This document shows positions 14,367 to 22,911 of a DNA stretch of 64,000 nucleotides, piece after piece. A model generated the notes under the pieces. The model saw nothing but the letters and a program-made list of their open reading frames with translations. It had not been told where the DNA came from and ran no database searches. Both the position numbers and the translations under genes were made by a program. Position 1 is the first letter of the stretch, and each line of letters opens with the position of its first letter. The DNA is from JBGLNJ01 sp034434835 (lineage in GTDB: Bacteria > Chloroflexota > Anaerolineae > Fen-1058), in the NCBI GenBank assembly GCA_034434835.1, contig DAOTXX010000064.1:1-64000 (forward strand), written 5' to 3'.

Positions 14367-16861
14367 TGATCACCTGTCCGAATTGCGGCGCATCGAATCC
14401 AGACCATAACCTGTTTTGTGACCGGTGTGACACCCGACTGCCTTCATCGGGTGCGTCGAGTAGCCGCCGTTGCCCGATGTGCGGCAAGGCTAACCCGCCA
14501 GGTAGCGACACGTGTGTCTCGTGCGGCGCGCGCCTGGTTCCAGTGACAGGCCCACTGGCCCAGCAACCTGCGCCGACTTTACGTCCTTCGGCAGCGGAAA
14601 CGATAGCTGCCAAGCCAACGCCACCTGCAGCCGCGCCCAAACCCGAGCCTCCGCTGGGGCCTTCCGACGACTGGCTCAGCAGCTTGCGCGGCGCGCTGCC
14701 CGAGCAGACCGCACCTGAAGAAGAGATTCCAGACTGGTTGCGCGGCGAGCCTTCCGCGCCGGTCGAAGTTGAACCGCCGGAACTCGATCTCGCGGCGCGA
14801 TTGGGTGGAGCGCAAGCCGCTCAGCCCGAAGCTCCCGACTGGCTCCAACAACTTGCGCCCAAGCCTTCCGCTCCAGCAGTTCCTGCGCCCGCGCCTGTGG
14901 AACAAGTACCTGATTGGCTCCAGCAACTTGCGCCCACACCTCCCAAGGCGGCGCCTCCGTCTCCTGCTCCGGCGGCTCCGCCACCCGGCGACCAAGTGCC
15001 CGATTGGCTCAAGCCATTTGCTCCGGCGGCGGCGGTTGCCGCAAGTGCCCAGCCTGCGCCTGCCGCACCGCCCTCTGCAGAACCAGAGCCTCGCCGGATG
15101 TCACCCAAGCCGCCTGTGCCACCTGCTACAGCCGCGCCAACGCCAGGCGAGGCCGAGATTCCCGATTGGCTCAAGGAGCTTGCGCCGACACCGGCTCAAG
15201 CTCCATCCAAGCCTGCAGCGCCCACACCCGCGGAAGCCCAAGTTCCCGATTGGCTCAAGCCACCTGCGCCGACAGCTCCCCAACCTGCAGAAGCCGAGGT
15301 GCCCGATTGGCTCAAAGGGCTGGGGCCTACGCCGGCACCTGTCGAGGCCAAGGCTCCTCCACCTGCCTTCATCGAGCCTGCTGCTGCTCCGGTAGCCGCC
15401 GAAGCAGAGGTGCCGGATTGGCTGCGCGAACTGACCGCAACTCCTGCTGCGCCCCCACCGGCTGGCCCGGCCTTGGTCGCTGAGCAAGTGCCAACTGTCG
15501 AGACGCCGCTGTGGCTCGCCGAGATCAGCGCTCAACCAACCCCGGCAGAAGCTCAGATCGAGTCCCCGGAGTGGCTGAAGGAACTGCAGGTGCAGGCTCC
15601 AACAGAACTACCTGTGGCCCCGGTTCAGGTTCCTGCACTTGCCGAAGAAGCGCCCGCCGAGGCTGCCGAGGAGTTGCCGGACTGGCTGAAGGAACTGGGG
15701 CCAGCAGGCGCGCCTGCCGCTCGGGCGCCGGTGTTCACTGGGCCGCCTGCTCCGACTCCGGCCCTGCAGCCTGAAGCCATTGGCCTGACGACTGCCCCAC
15801 TTCCGGCGTGGCTGCAAAAGCTTGCGCCCCGCGAGGTGGCCCCAGAGGCAGAGAAAGAACCCGCTGAAACTGAGGGCCTATTGGCCGGGGTGCATGGCCC
15901 ATTGCCAGCAGCGCCCATCATCACGCAAAAGGCGACCGGCGAGCGCCGCCCGATGCGTCCTGAAATTCCCGCCGCCGATCTGTCGCGCGCGGGGACGCTG
16001 CAAGAACTGCTTGCGCGTGGCCCAGCCCGGGTTGTCCGTCGCGAGGTCCAAAGCCGCGCGCAAAGGCTGTGGTTCAACACGCAACGCTGGTTCATCTTTC
16101 TGGTCATCCTGGCAGTCGCCCTCATCCCACTCTTGCAACCAGATTGGGCAGTGATATTGGTGAGGGCACCGCTGTTCAAACCTGCCACCAACCATGTGTT
16201 CCAGAGCATCCAGGCCCTCAAGCCGGATGCGACGGTCTTGGTGTCGTTCGACTATGACGCGAGCCAGGCCCCCGAGATGGACACCCAAGCGCGCGTGCTG
16301 TTGCGCCACCTGGCAGCGCGCAAGGCGCGCGTCAATGTGGTCAGCTTGTATCCCACCGGCCCGGCTGTGGCAGAAGCGGTCATCCATCAGGTCAACCAGA
16401 CGCTCACGGTCACCGAGCGGGTCAATATAGCCAGCCTCAAGTACGTGCCTGGCCAGGATATGGCAGTGGCCTTTATATCGGGCGACGTGCTCACGTCGTC
16501 GTTGGTTATTGAACTGGCCGCCACCCCCGAAACCTTGCGCTGGTGGGTCGAGCAGACGTCGGCGCTCCGGGAACCGCCAGTTTCCCAGCAGCCCCCGCCG
16601 CTGTTGGCGGGCGTCAGCGCTGCAGCCGAGCCAATGTCTCAGCCGTACTATCAGAGCGAACAGATCAAAGGCATGTTGGCTGGCGTCCCCGATGCCACAG
16701 CCTACCGGCTCAAGCTTCGTGAGGTGGTCAAGGACGATCAGACGCCATTGCCCAGTGTGCTCGCGCCGCTGGCGTCCATCGGTCTTGCCAACGGGGCGCT
16801 CGTGTTGTTGATCCTGATCGGCGGCCTGGTCCAACTCGCTACAGGAGGCAGACGCAGATGA
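14366..16861 (+). CDS. Zinc-ribbon protein with about twelve PDWL motifs and two membrane helices
   Basis: The 831-aa product starts with two zinc ribbons (CPNCGASN...CDRC at residues 4-22 and CPMCGKAN...CVSCG near 36-55). Residues 110 to about 500 are a Pro/Ala-rich disordered tether with roughly twelve short motifs of the form [IVAL]PDWL(K/Q)xLAP, spaced by 20-45 residues. A membrane helix (about 571-590, WFIFLVILAVALIPLL) leads to an exported-or-cytosolic domain of about 200 residues, and a last helix ends the protein (about 803-824). The repeats look like a multivalent docking scaffold, which is inference. It overlaps the next gene by 4 bp. No enzyme motif is visible. Confidence 0.8.
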   Translation: MITCPNCGASNPDHNLFCDRCDTRLPSSGASSSRRCPMCGKANPPGSDTCVSCGARLVPVTGPLAQQPAPTLRPSAAETIAAKPTPPAAAPKPEPPLGPSDDWLSSLRGALPEQTAPEEEIPDWLRGEPSAPVEVEPPELDLAARLGGAQAAQPEAPDWLQQLAPKPSAPAVPAPAPVEQVPDWLQQLAPTPPKAAPPSPAPAAPPPGDQVPDWLKPFAPAAAVAASAQPAPAAPPSAEPEPRRMSPKPPVPPATAAPTPGEAEIPDWLKELAPTPAQAPSKPAAPTPAEAQVPDWLKPPAPTAPQPAEAEVPDWLKGLGPTPAPVEAKAPPPAFIEPAAAPVAAEAEVPDWLRELTATPAAPPPAGPALVAEQVPTVETPLWLAEISAQPTPAEAQIESPEWLKELQVQAPTELPVAPVQVPALAEEAPAEAAEELPDWLKELGPAGAPAARAPVFTGPPAPTPALQPEAIGLTTAPLPAWLQKLAPREVAPEAEKEPAETEGLLAGVHGPLPAAPIITQKATGERRPMRPEIPAADLSRAGTLQELLARGPARVVRREVQSRAQRLWFNTQRWFIFLVILAVALIPLLQPDWAVILVRAPLFKPATNHVFQSIQALKPDATVLVSFDYDASQAPEMDTQARVLLRHLAARKARVNVVSLYPTGPAVAEAVIHQVNQTLTVTERVNIASLKYVPGQDMAVAFISGDVLTSSLVIELAATPETLRWWVEQTSALREPPVSQQPPPLLAGVSAAAEPMSQPYYQSEQIKGMLAGVPDATAYRLKLREVVKDDQTPLPSVLAPLASIGLANGALVLLILIGGLVQLATGGRRR

Positions 16862-17601
16862 TCCCGCCCATTGACGTGATCACGACGACCGTCGCTGCGC
16901 TGCTGACGTTGTTTGTATTCGGCTATTTGTTGGGCGACTTGCCTGGTCTTGGCGCGCTGTTCAAGTTCTTGTATCGCCTGGCGATGCACGTCCTCATCGG
17001 CGCAGGTGTGGCGTACGCGTTTGCTGTTGCCATGTGGAGCATTATCTTTCAACGCGTTGCGGTGCGCCTGGTGCAATTCGCCGCCGAGTTCACACGAGTC
17101 GGCTTTCAGATTTCGCAAGTCAGCCCGGAAGGTTGGTTCAACTTGAGCGTCCCTGCTGTGGGCGTTGTGCTGGGCGGACTGTTGCTTTTCAAGCTCAGCC
17201 GCAGCACAGCCTGGTTGGGCAATCTTGCCACCAGCTATCTGGTCGGCGTGGGATTGGCAGTCGCCCTGGGCGGCGCGCTGATCGGAACCCTGTTCGCGCA
17301 GATCAGGGCGACCAGTCAGGCCGGGATCACGTTCACTTTATTGGACCCCCTGATCGTGTTAGTGGGCACACTGACGGCGCTGGTCGCCTTTACTTTTACG
17401 GCCACCGCACGCCGGGGCGTGCTGGGAGTGGTGTCGCGTGGTGTGCAGGGTGTCGGGGTTCTGGGGCGGCTCTTTGTGTATCTTGCGCTCGGCGCGGCGT
17501 TTGCCGGAGCCTATGCAGCCAGTGTGGCCGTGCTCGTGGGGCGGCTGCAGTTCTTGATCGAGGCGCTCGAGACGATAGTGGGATACTTTTTAGGTGGCTA
17601 G
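16858..17601 (+). CDS. Polytopic membrane protein of unknown function
   Basis: The 247-aa protein has about six membrane segments (near residues 8-25, 38-60, 90-112, 119-145, 158-182 and 198-225). The stretch between the second and third (QRVAVRLVQFAAEFTRVGF) is amphipathic. It resembles its partner at 13683 in size and topology but I cannot align them by eye. It is coupled to the scaffold gene by a 4-bp overlap, and only 3 bp separate it from the MutL-like gene. Confidence 0.65.
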   Translation: MIPPIDVITTTVAALLTLFVFGYLLGDLPGLGALFKFLYRLAMHVLIGAGVAYAFAVAMWSIIFQRVAVRLVQFAAEFTRVGFQISQVSPEGWFNLSVPAVGVVLGGLLLFKLSRSTAWLGNLATSYLVGVGLAVALGGALIGTLFAQIRATSQAGITFTLLDPLIVLVGTLTALVAFTFTATARRGVLGVVSRGVQGVGVLGRLFVYLALGAAFAGAYAASVAVLVGRLQFLIEALETIVGYFLGG

Positions 17602-17604
17602 CCA

Positions 17605-19377
17605 TTGGAAGAAACGCGCGTCGAATCCATCTTAGCCATTGATATTGGCTCGGTGCTGACCAAGACGACGCTCATTGCGCGCGTCGAAGGCACGTATCGC
17701 TTTGTCGGTCGCGCCGAAGCGCCCTCGACGGTTGAATCGCCGTGGTTGGACATGATCGCTGGAGTGGACCACGCGCTGACGCAGCTTTCGGCCATCACAC
17801 GGCGAACCGTGCTCGACGATCACGGACGGCTGATCACGCCGGAGCGCGAAGATGGCAAAGGCGTAGATGTGTGCGTGATCACCGTCAGCGCCGCCGAGCC
17901 GCTCCGGCTGGTGCTGATCGGGCTTTCGGCAGATCTGTCGGTGGCGAGTCTTCAACGTGCGGCACATAGCACCTATACCCAGGTGATTGATGTGCTGACG
18001 CGTTCCGGCAGCCTGGATGGACGCGTCGCCAAGCGGCTGACTGAGGAAGATCGCGTCCGGCGCATCTACCGCGCGCGGCCTGACGCAGTGTGCGTCGTCG
18101 GCGGAACAGATGGCGGCGCCAAAGTGCCCGTGATCGAATTGGTGGAAAGTGCGGCGCTGGCGGCCTCGTTGTTAGGCGAGGCGCGCCGTCCGCGCATCCT
18201 GTTTGCAGGCAACGCCAGCCTGCGCTCCAAAGTCGCCGAAAGTGTTGGCGCCGAAGCCGAACTCCACGTGGTGGATAACGTTCGCCCAGGTGTAGACGTG
18301 GAAAACATTGGGCCGACGCTGATTGAACTGGAAGCGATGTACCAGGCCATCAAGGTCAGGCGACTGCCAGGCTTTGACTCGCTGCGCACGTGGTCATCGC
18401 TGCCGGTGTTGCCCACTTCACACGCCCTCGCCACCGTGATTCAATACCTCAGCCTGGAAGACACGCGCAAGGGCGCGCTCGGCGTAGATGTGGGCGCTTC
18501 TTCAACGACGATTGCAGCAGCGCGCGCCGGGCAGGTGCAGCTCCATGTCCGCACCGATCTGGGCACAGCGCTCGGCGCGCGGGGCGTGCTCAAAGCGCGC
18601 GGCGAAGAGACCCTCGCGCGCTGGCTGCCCTTTGAGGCCAAGCCCGGCGAGATCGAAGCGGTGGTGACACAAAAGGAAATGTACCCAGCTTCGGTGCCGC
18701 AAGGGCAGAACGAGTTGCTCATCGAGCAGGCTATCGCGCGCGAGGCGTTGCGCCTGGCGCTGGCTCAAGCGCGAAGCGCCTGGCCGTTTGAACTGAGCGG
18801 CCCGTACCCGACACTTTTGCCATACCTCGAACCGATCATCGGCGGTGGGAGCGTCATCGGACGCGCGCCGCGTCCCGGTCAGGCTGCGCTCATGCTGCTC
18901 GACGCGCTGGAGCCGATCGGCGTGACGACGCTCGTGCTCGATATGGGCGGCTTGTTGCCAGCCCTGGGGGCGTGCGCACTGGCGCATCCACTTTCGACAG
19001 TGCAGGCGCTCGCGACAGGCGGGCTCACGACGTTGGGCACAGTCGTCGTACCGGTGAGCTCGGGCCGCCCCCGGGCTGGTGAAACGATCCTGGACGTTCG
19101 CATGAAGTATCAGACGGGCGGCGACCTGGGAGTCCAGGTGGCCGCGGGTTCGCTCGAAGTGCTGCCCTTGCCAATCGGCCAAAAGGCTGTGCTGGAACTG
19201 CGGCCGCGCGGTGGCATTGACATTGGGCGTGGGCGTGGGCGAGGCGGCTCGATCGAAGTGCTGGGCGGACTGGTAGGATTGATCATTGACGCGCGAGGAC
19301 GCCCGCTGCTCTTGCCAGCCGATCCGGGCAAGCGCCGCGAGCGCATTCAACAGTGGCTATGGGATGTGGGAGCGTAA
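17605..19377 (+). CDS. Glutamate-mutase-L (MutL)-like ASKHA ATPase
   Basis: The 590-aa product begins with TTG. ILAIDIGSVLTKTTLI (about residues 8-23) is the phosphate-1 loop of the actin/Hsp70/sugar-kinase fold, and GVDVGASSTTIAAA near residue 293 is a second such loop. It matches the MutL-like family, named for a protein encoded beside B12-dependent glutamate mutase that is thought to help the enzyme. Here no mutase S or E subunit and no B12-binding motif (DxHxxG) is encoded nearby; instead it sits among membrane proteins. It may have been recruited to another job in the cluster, perhaps ATP-driven assembly. Cytosolic; no membrane helix. Confidence 0.75.
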   Translation: MEETRVESILAIDIGSVLTKTTLIARVEGTYRFVGRAEAPSTVESPWLDMIAGVDHALTQLSAITRRTVLDDHGRLITPEREDGKGVDVCVITVSAAEPLRLVLIGLSADLSVASLQRAAHSTYTQVIDVLTRSGSLDGRVAKRLTEEDRVRRIYRARPDAVCVVGGTDGGAKVPVIELVESAALAASLLGEARRPRILFAGNASLRSKVAESVGAEAELHVVDNVRPGVDVENIGPTLIELEAMYQAIKVRRLPGFDSLRTWSSLPVLPTSHALATVIQYLSLEDTRKGALGVDVGASSTTIAAARAGQVQLHVRTDLGTALGARGVLKARGEETLARWLPFEAKPGEIEAVVTQKEMYPASVPQGQNELLIEQAIAREALRLALAQARSAWPFELSGPYPTLLPYLEPIIGGGSVIGRAPRPGQAALMLLDALEPIGVTTLVLDMGGLLPALGACALAHPLSTVQALATGGLTTLGTVVVPVSSGRPRAGETILDVRMKYQTGGDLGVQVAAGSLEVLPLPIGQKAVLELRPRGGIDIGRGRGRGGSIEVLGGLVGLIIDARGRPLLLPADPGKRRERIQQWLWDVGA

Positions 19378-19421
19378 TACGCTAGTAGATCATGTTGCGT
19401 CTTACGTCTGACGTTTGAAGC

Positions 19422-20504
19422 ATGGATGACGAATCAGTAGGATTCTATTCATACGAGGCGCACGTCATGCCGCTGACCATGATCCGGCGTGAGCGGCGTC
19501 TGCCGATGCCGGGCGAAGTGATGGTCCGCCCCGGCGAGCGCGTTGAGCCGACGCAAGTTGTGGCGCGCGTTCACCAGACACAAGACTTTCGCATTATGGA
19601 CGTTGCGCGTGCCTTGCGTGTGCCACGCTCGCAGGTCAAGCGGTTCATGCTCAAAGAGGTCGGCGCGACCGTCGAAGTCAACCAACCCCTGGCGGCGCGC
19701 GGCGGGCTGTTTCGCCGGATCGTCCGCGCGCCGGCCAAGGGCGCGATCGTCGCCGTCGGCAATGGGCGGGTGCTGCTCGAAGTCGAGCCAGAGTTGGTCG
19801 AAGTGCGCGCTAACCTCACGGGCACCGTCATCGCCGTGACGCCGGGGCTGAGCGTCACGATCGAGACGCCCGGCGCGATTGTGCAGGGGATGTGGGGCTG
19901 CGGCGGCGAGGCGTTCGGCGTTTTGCGCGTCGTGGCCGAAAGGCGCGACGAGTCGCTGCGCGCCAAACATGTTGACGTGGCGTGTCACGGCGCCATCGTC
20001 ATCGGCGGCGGGACGATTGAGGCTTCGGCGTTGGAGCAGGCGCAGCAGCTCCAGGTGCGGGGGCTTATCGCTGGGAGCATGGAGGGCGAGATGCGCGCTC
20101 AGGCAGAAGCGATGCCGTTCCCCATTATCCTGACGGAAGGCTGGGGCCGTGTGCCGATGGCGGAGCCGATCTTTAACCTTCTCCAAGCCCAGACGGGCCG
20201 TGAAGCGTCCATCAGCGCCGAGACGCGCGCGCGCTTTAGTTTCAAGCGTCCCGAGATCCTCATCCCCTTGCCTACTGAAACCCGGCCCGCGCTTCCACCT
20301 CCGCCGGGCGCGCCGCTCTTTGTAGGAGCCAAAGTGCGCGTCGTGCGCCCGCCATACCTGGGTATGGTCGGCGTGGTTGCGGCGATCTCGCCTCAGGCTC
20401 AGCGTATAGCCAGTGGCGCGCGCGTGCGCGGCGTTGAGGTAGACCTGGGTGGAGATGCCGGCACCGTATTTGTGCCCTATGTCAATTTGGAGCTTTTGAG
20501 GTAA
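19422..20504 (+). CDS. Beta-rich protein, last cytosolic gene of the cluster
   Basis: The 360-aa protein lies 44 bp after the MutL-like gene. Residues 1-150 contain repeated beta patterns with GEVMVRPGERVEPTQVVAR and VEVNQPLAARGGLFRRIVRAP, which look like barrel-sandwich (lipoyl/biotinyl-like) hybrid folds but lack the modifiable Lys. Residues 195-250 hold GAIVIGGGTIEASALEQA and GLIAGSMEG, and the C-terminal 60 residues (VGAKVRVVRPPYLGMVGVV) resemble a KOW-type SH3 barrel. I do not recognise the family as a whole. A hairpin follows the stop. Confidence 0.65.
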   Translation: MDDESVGFYSYEAHVMPLTMIRRERRLPMPGEVMVRPGERVEPTQVVARVHQTQDFRIMDVARALRVPRSQVKRFMLKEVGATVEVNQPLAARGGLFRRIVRAPAKGAIVAVGNGRVLLEVEPELVEVRANLTGTVIAVTPGLSVTIETPGAIVQGMWGCGGEAFGVLRVVAERRDESLRAKHVDVACHGAIVIGGGTIEASALEQAQQLQVRGLIAGSMEGEMRAQAEAMPFPIILTEGWGRVPMAEPIFNLLQAQTGREASISAETRARFSFKRPEILIPLPTETRPALPPPPGAPLFVGAKVRVVRPPYLGMVGVVAAISPQAQRIASGARVRGVEVDLGGDAGTVFVPYVNLELLR

Positions 20505-20518
20505 AATTATAGATACAG

Positions 20519-20554
20519 GCCGCTAGCCAGAGAGTGCTCCTCTGGAGGGCGGCT
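20519..20554 (+). terminator. Hairpin after the 12.6-kb cluster
   Basis: GCCG and CCAGAG in the left arm pair with CTCTGG and CGGC in the right (20519-20554). There is no T tract, so it may only weakly separate the 190-aa membrane protein from the cluster. Confidence 0.35.
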
Positions 20555-20624
20555 AAAATCAAGACAAACTCTATAGAACCGGCGTCGTCTGTTGTCGCGC
20601 TTTGCCCCTCAGAGGAGGAATGCA

Positions 20625-21194
20625 ATGGCAATAGAAGAAGAAGAGCCGATGGTCGGTGTGCCTGAGGAGGAAGAAGGCGCAGAGTCTTCCAATCGAATGT
20701 TCATGTTGCTGGCGCTGGGCCTGGGCGCGCTGTTCGTCGTTGGGCTGATCTGCATCGGCGCGGTGTTCTTTATGCAGCAAGGCCAGTCGAATCAGCAAAG
20801 GGCAGCACTCGCCACACAGTCGGCCAGGCAAACGGCAGCGGCTATTGCAGCCTTGCCGACGGCGACGCCACCCGCACCGACGGACACGCCGGTGCCGCCC
20901 ACACCGACGTCCGTTCCACCGACCAACACGCCGGTTGTTCCCACCCCCACCCTGCCAGCCCCGACCGAAACGGTCATGCCGACTGCAGCCGGGGTAAGCA
21001 AAGCCACGGCAACCGCTGGGCCGGGGACCAAAGTGGCCGCCGCCACGTCCGCACCGGGCGCGGCTGCAACTGCCACCACGGAAGCGGGCAGCACTCCGCA
21101 GACAGGCGTGGGCGGCGTTGAGATGGTCTTGGCGGCAGGGGCTTTGTTGGTAGTGTTGTTTGCCGCTCGGCGGCTGCGCCTGGCACAACACTAG
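20625..21194 (+). CDS. Pro/Thr-rich membrane protein with a sortase-signal-like C-terminus
   Basis: I start at the ATG at 20625, 6 bp after AGAGGAGGAA (189 aa). An acidic N-terminus (EEEEPMVGVPEEEEG) precedes a membrane helix (about residues 25-48). A Thr/Pro/Ala-rich stalk (about 70-150) follows, then TPQTG, a hydrophobic helix (VEMVLAAGALLVVLFA) and RRLR. That end has the layout of an LPXTG sorting signal but with T at the first position. No sortase gene is in the window, so it may simply be a second anchor. It follows the 12.6-kb cluster after 120 bp and may belong to it. Confidence 0.6.
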   Translation: MAIEEEEPMVGVPEEEEGAESSNRMFMLLALGLGALFVVGLICIGAVFFMQQGQSNQQRAALATQSARQTAAAIAALPTATPPAPTDTPVPPTPTSVPPTNTPVVPTPTLPAPTETVMPTAAGVSKATATAGPGTKVAAATSAPGAAATATTEAGSTPQTGVGGVEMVLAAGALLVVLFAARRLRLAQH

Positions 21195-21316
21195 GAGACC
21201 GCTGAAAAAGTCATCTTTCTACCGCAGAGGCCGCTGAGGACGCCGAGTTTTGTTAGGTTTTCTCTGCGCTCTCTGCGCGCTCAGCGGTGAAAGAAGGGGT
21301 TTTTCAGCACTCTCCT
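21193..21316. mobile_element. MITE-like repeat, tandem copy 1
   Basis: AGGAGACCGCTGAAAAA at the left end is inverted as TTTTTCAGCACTCTCCT at the right (15 of 17). The interior reads ACCGCAGAGGCCGCTGAGG and CTCTGCGCGCTCAGCGGT, a long imperfect palindrome. It joins directly onto a second copy, 21317-21434. Confidence 0.75.
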
Positions 21317-21434
21317 AGGAGACCACTGAAAAAGTCATCTTTCTACCGCCGAGGCCGCTGAGGACGCCGAATCTTATTAGGTTTTGTCCGCGCTCTCTGC
21401 GCGCTCTGCGGTGAAGAGGGGACAGCACTCTCCT
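21317..21434. mobile_element. MITE-like repeat, tandem copy 2
   Basis: This 118-bp copy is about 85-90 percent like the first by eye. It keeps the left terminal AGGAGACCACTGAAAAAG but its right end has lost the TTTTTC part. The two copies abut at TCTCCT|AGGAGA, itself a palindrome. Confidence 0.7.
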
Positions 21435-21458
21435 AGTCTCGATCTGAGCCGCCGAGGT

Positions 21459-21498
21459 GAGCCAACGCGGGTGCCGCGTTCTGCGTTGGCTCGTTTTT
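21459..21498 (+). terminator. Rho-independent terminator upstream of the AAA regulator
   Basis: GAGCCAACGC (21459-21468) and GCGTTGGCTC (21483-21492) form a perfect 10-bp stem followed by GTTTTTG. It ends only 34 bp before the ATG at 21532, so either it terminates upstream reading or acts in that gene's leader. Confidence 0.75.
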
Positions 21499-21531
21499 GT
21501 TCCATGCGCCATGTTCGTTTGAGGGTATAAC

Positions 21532-22911
21532 ATGATGCTTGATTCTGCCTTTGTCCCTCATCGAGCGGATCTGGCTCGCTTGATGTCATTGTTGTCGGAC
21601 GGCGAGTGCTGTTCAGTCGTTGCGCTCAGTAACATGGGCAAGTCTACACTGCTGCGCTATGCATGCCTGCCAGAGGAACAGCAACGCTTCCTGGGTGTTC
21701 GCGCGTGCGACATCGCATTTGTCTACGTGGACTGCAACCTGATGCTGGAGCTTTCCGGGCAGGGCTTTTACGAGGTCGTTCTCCGCAGCGCGCTGTCTGA
21801 GGTCAAGCGATTGGGCGCAGCTCCAGAGCTGGTCGAACGCCTGCAAGGGCGGTACAACAAAATCGTCGAGCCGACTTCGCACTTTATGGATTCGTTGAGT
21901 TTCAACGAAGCCATAGTCGTGCTGAGCGAAGAGCTAGATCGCCGCGTCGTGTTTCTATTCGACGAGTTTGACGATCCCTTTGCCCGGCTCGACGGGCGCG
22001 TGTTCTTGAATCTGCGCGCACTGCGTGACAAGTATGGCCCCCGGTTGTGTTTTGTGACGGCCACGGGCATTGACCTGTGCACCCAGCGCCAGGATGCCGA
22101 AGCCGCCGAGTTTTGCGAGTTGTTCACCGAGCGCGTGATCCATGTGGCCGGGCTGGACCCGGACGAAGCTCGCCAGGTGGTGATCAACATCGCCCGGTTG
22201 GAGAGGACCAAGCTCGATCGCGACGAGATCGAGTTTGTGGTCAAGCAGGCCGGTGGGCACCTGGGCCTGTTGCAGGCGGTCACGAACGTGGTGCTGCGCG
22301 TGGCCGCGGGTGTACCGCCCGGCGTGCGCGCGCACAGCCTGATGATGGCCAGGCAGCAACTCGATAGCGAAGGCCCGGTGCGACTCGAATGTGCCAAATT
22401 GTGGGAGCAGTTGACACCCGACGATCGAGATGCGCTGCTGCGCTTCCTGGCGGGTGGCAGCCAGCCGCCACTCGATGAGGCAATGCAGGCGCTCGTCCGC
22501 AAGGGCATCCTGGTTGACGGAGAGTCACCCGCGGTGTTCAGCGAGTTGTTTGCGGGCTATGCTCGCCGCCAGCATCGCGTCCAGCAATCGGTGCGCCCCG
22601 GCATTTACGTGGACGTGGACAGCGGCGATGTGTGGGTAAACGGCGAACGCACACCCGTCCTGACCGATCACGAGTATCGTCTGCTGCTGCTCCTGTATGG
22701 CCGAATGAACAAGATCGTCACACGTGACGACGTAGCCGAAGCCGTCTGGGGCGCAGATTATATGGAAGAGATTGACGATGCTCGCTGCGACAAGCTCCTC
22801 AGCCGCCTGCGCGCCAAGATCGAGCCTGACCCGGCCAACCCCAAATACCTGCACACGGTGCGCGGACGCGGATACAAACTGGTCAACGACGCAAGTTCGG
22901 AGACGCCATAA
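21532..22911 (+). CDS. AAA-type ATPase with OmpR-like winged-helix domain (regulator)
   Basis: The 459-aa product has an N-terminal P-loop ATPase domain with SNMGKSTLLRY (Walker A, near residues 34-44, lacking the first usual Gly) and VVFLFDEFDDPF (Walker B, near 138-149). Residues about 200-350 look like the helical lid of STAND or AAA ATPases. The C-terminal about 100 residues are a PhoB/OmpR-type winged helix (LTDHEYRLLLLLYGRMNKIVTRDDVAEAVWG ... HTVRGRGYKL). No receiver domain is present, so activity is probably gated by nucleotide or ligand. It is followed immediately by a PH/DUF1648 membrane protein, which may pass it a membrane signal. Targets are unknown. Confidence 0.75.
   Translation: MMLDSAFVPHRADLARLMSLLSDGECCSVVALSNMGKSTLLRYACLPEEQQRFLGVRACDIAFVYVDCNLMLELSGQGFYEVVLRSALSEVKRLGAAPELVERLQGRYNKIVEPTSHFMDSLSFNEAIVVLSEELDRRVVFLFDEFDDPFARLDGRVFLNLRALRDKYGPRLCFVTATGIDLCTQRQDAEAAEFCELFTERVIHVAGLDPDEARQVVINIARLERTKLDRDEIEFVVKQAGGHLGLLQAVTNVVLRVAAGVPPGVRAHSLMMARQQLDSEGPVRLECAKLWEQLTPDDRDALLRFLAGGSQPPLDEAMQALVRKGILVDGESPAVFSELFAGYARRQHRVQQSVRPGIYVDVDSGDVWVNGERTPVLTDHEYRLLLLLYGRMNKIVTRDDVAEAVWGADYMEEIDDARCDKLLSRLRAKIEPDPANPKYLHTVRGRGYKLVNDASSETP

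Noticed and set aside
14700..15800. Repeated DNA in the scaffold gene considered a CRISPR or satellite
   Set aside because: Repeats keep the reading frame and encode PDWL motifs, so they are protein repeats.
20510..20560. A riboswitch upstream of the Pro/Thr-rich protein
   Set aside because: Only a simple hairpin is visible, with no known aptamer core.
21193..21434. Tandem repeat considered as a CRISPR array
   Set aside because: Only two units of about 120 bp with no spacers and no cas genes; the units are palindromic MITE-like elements.
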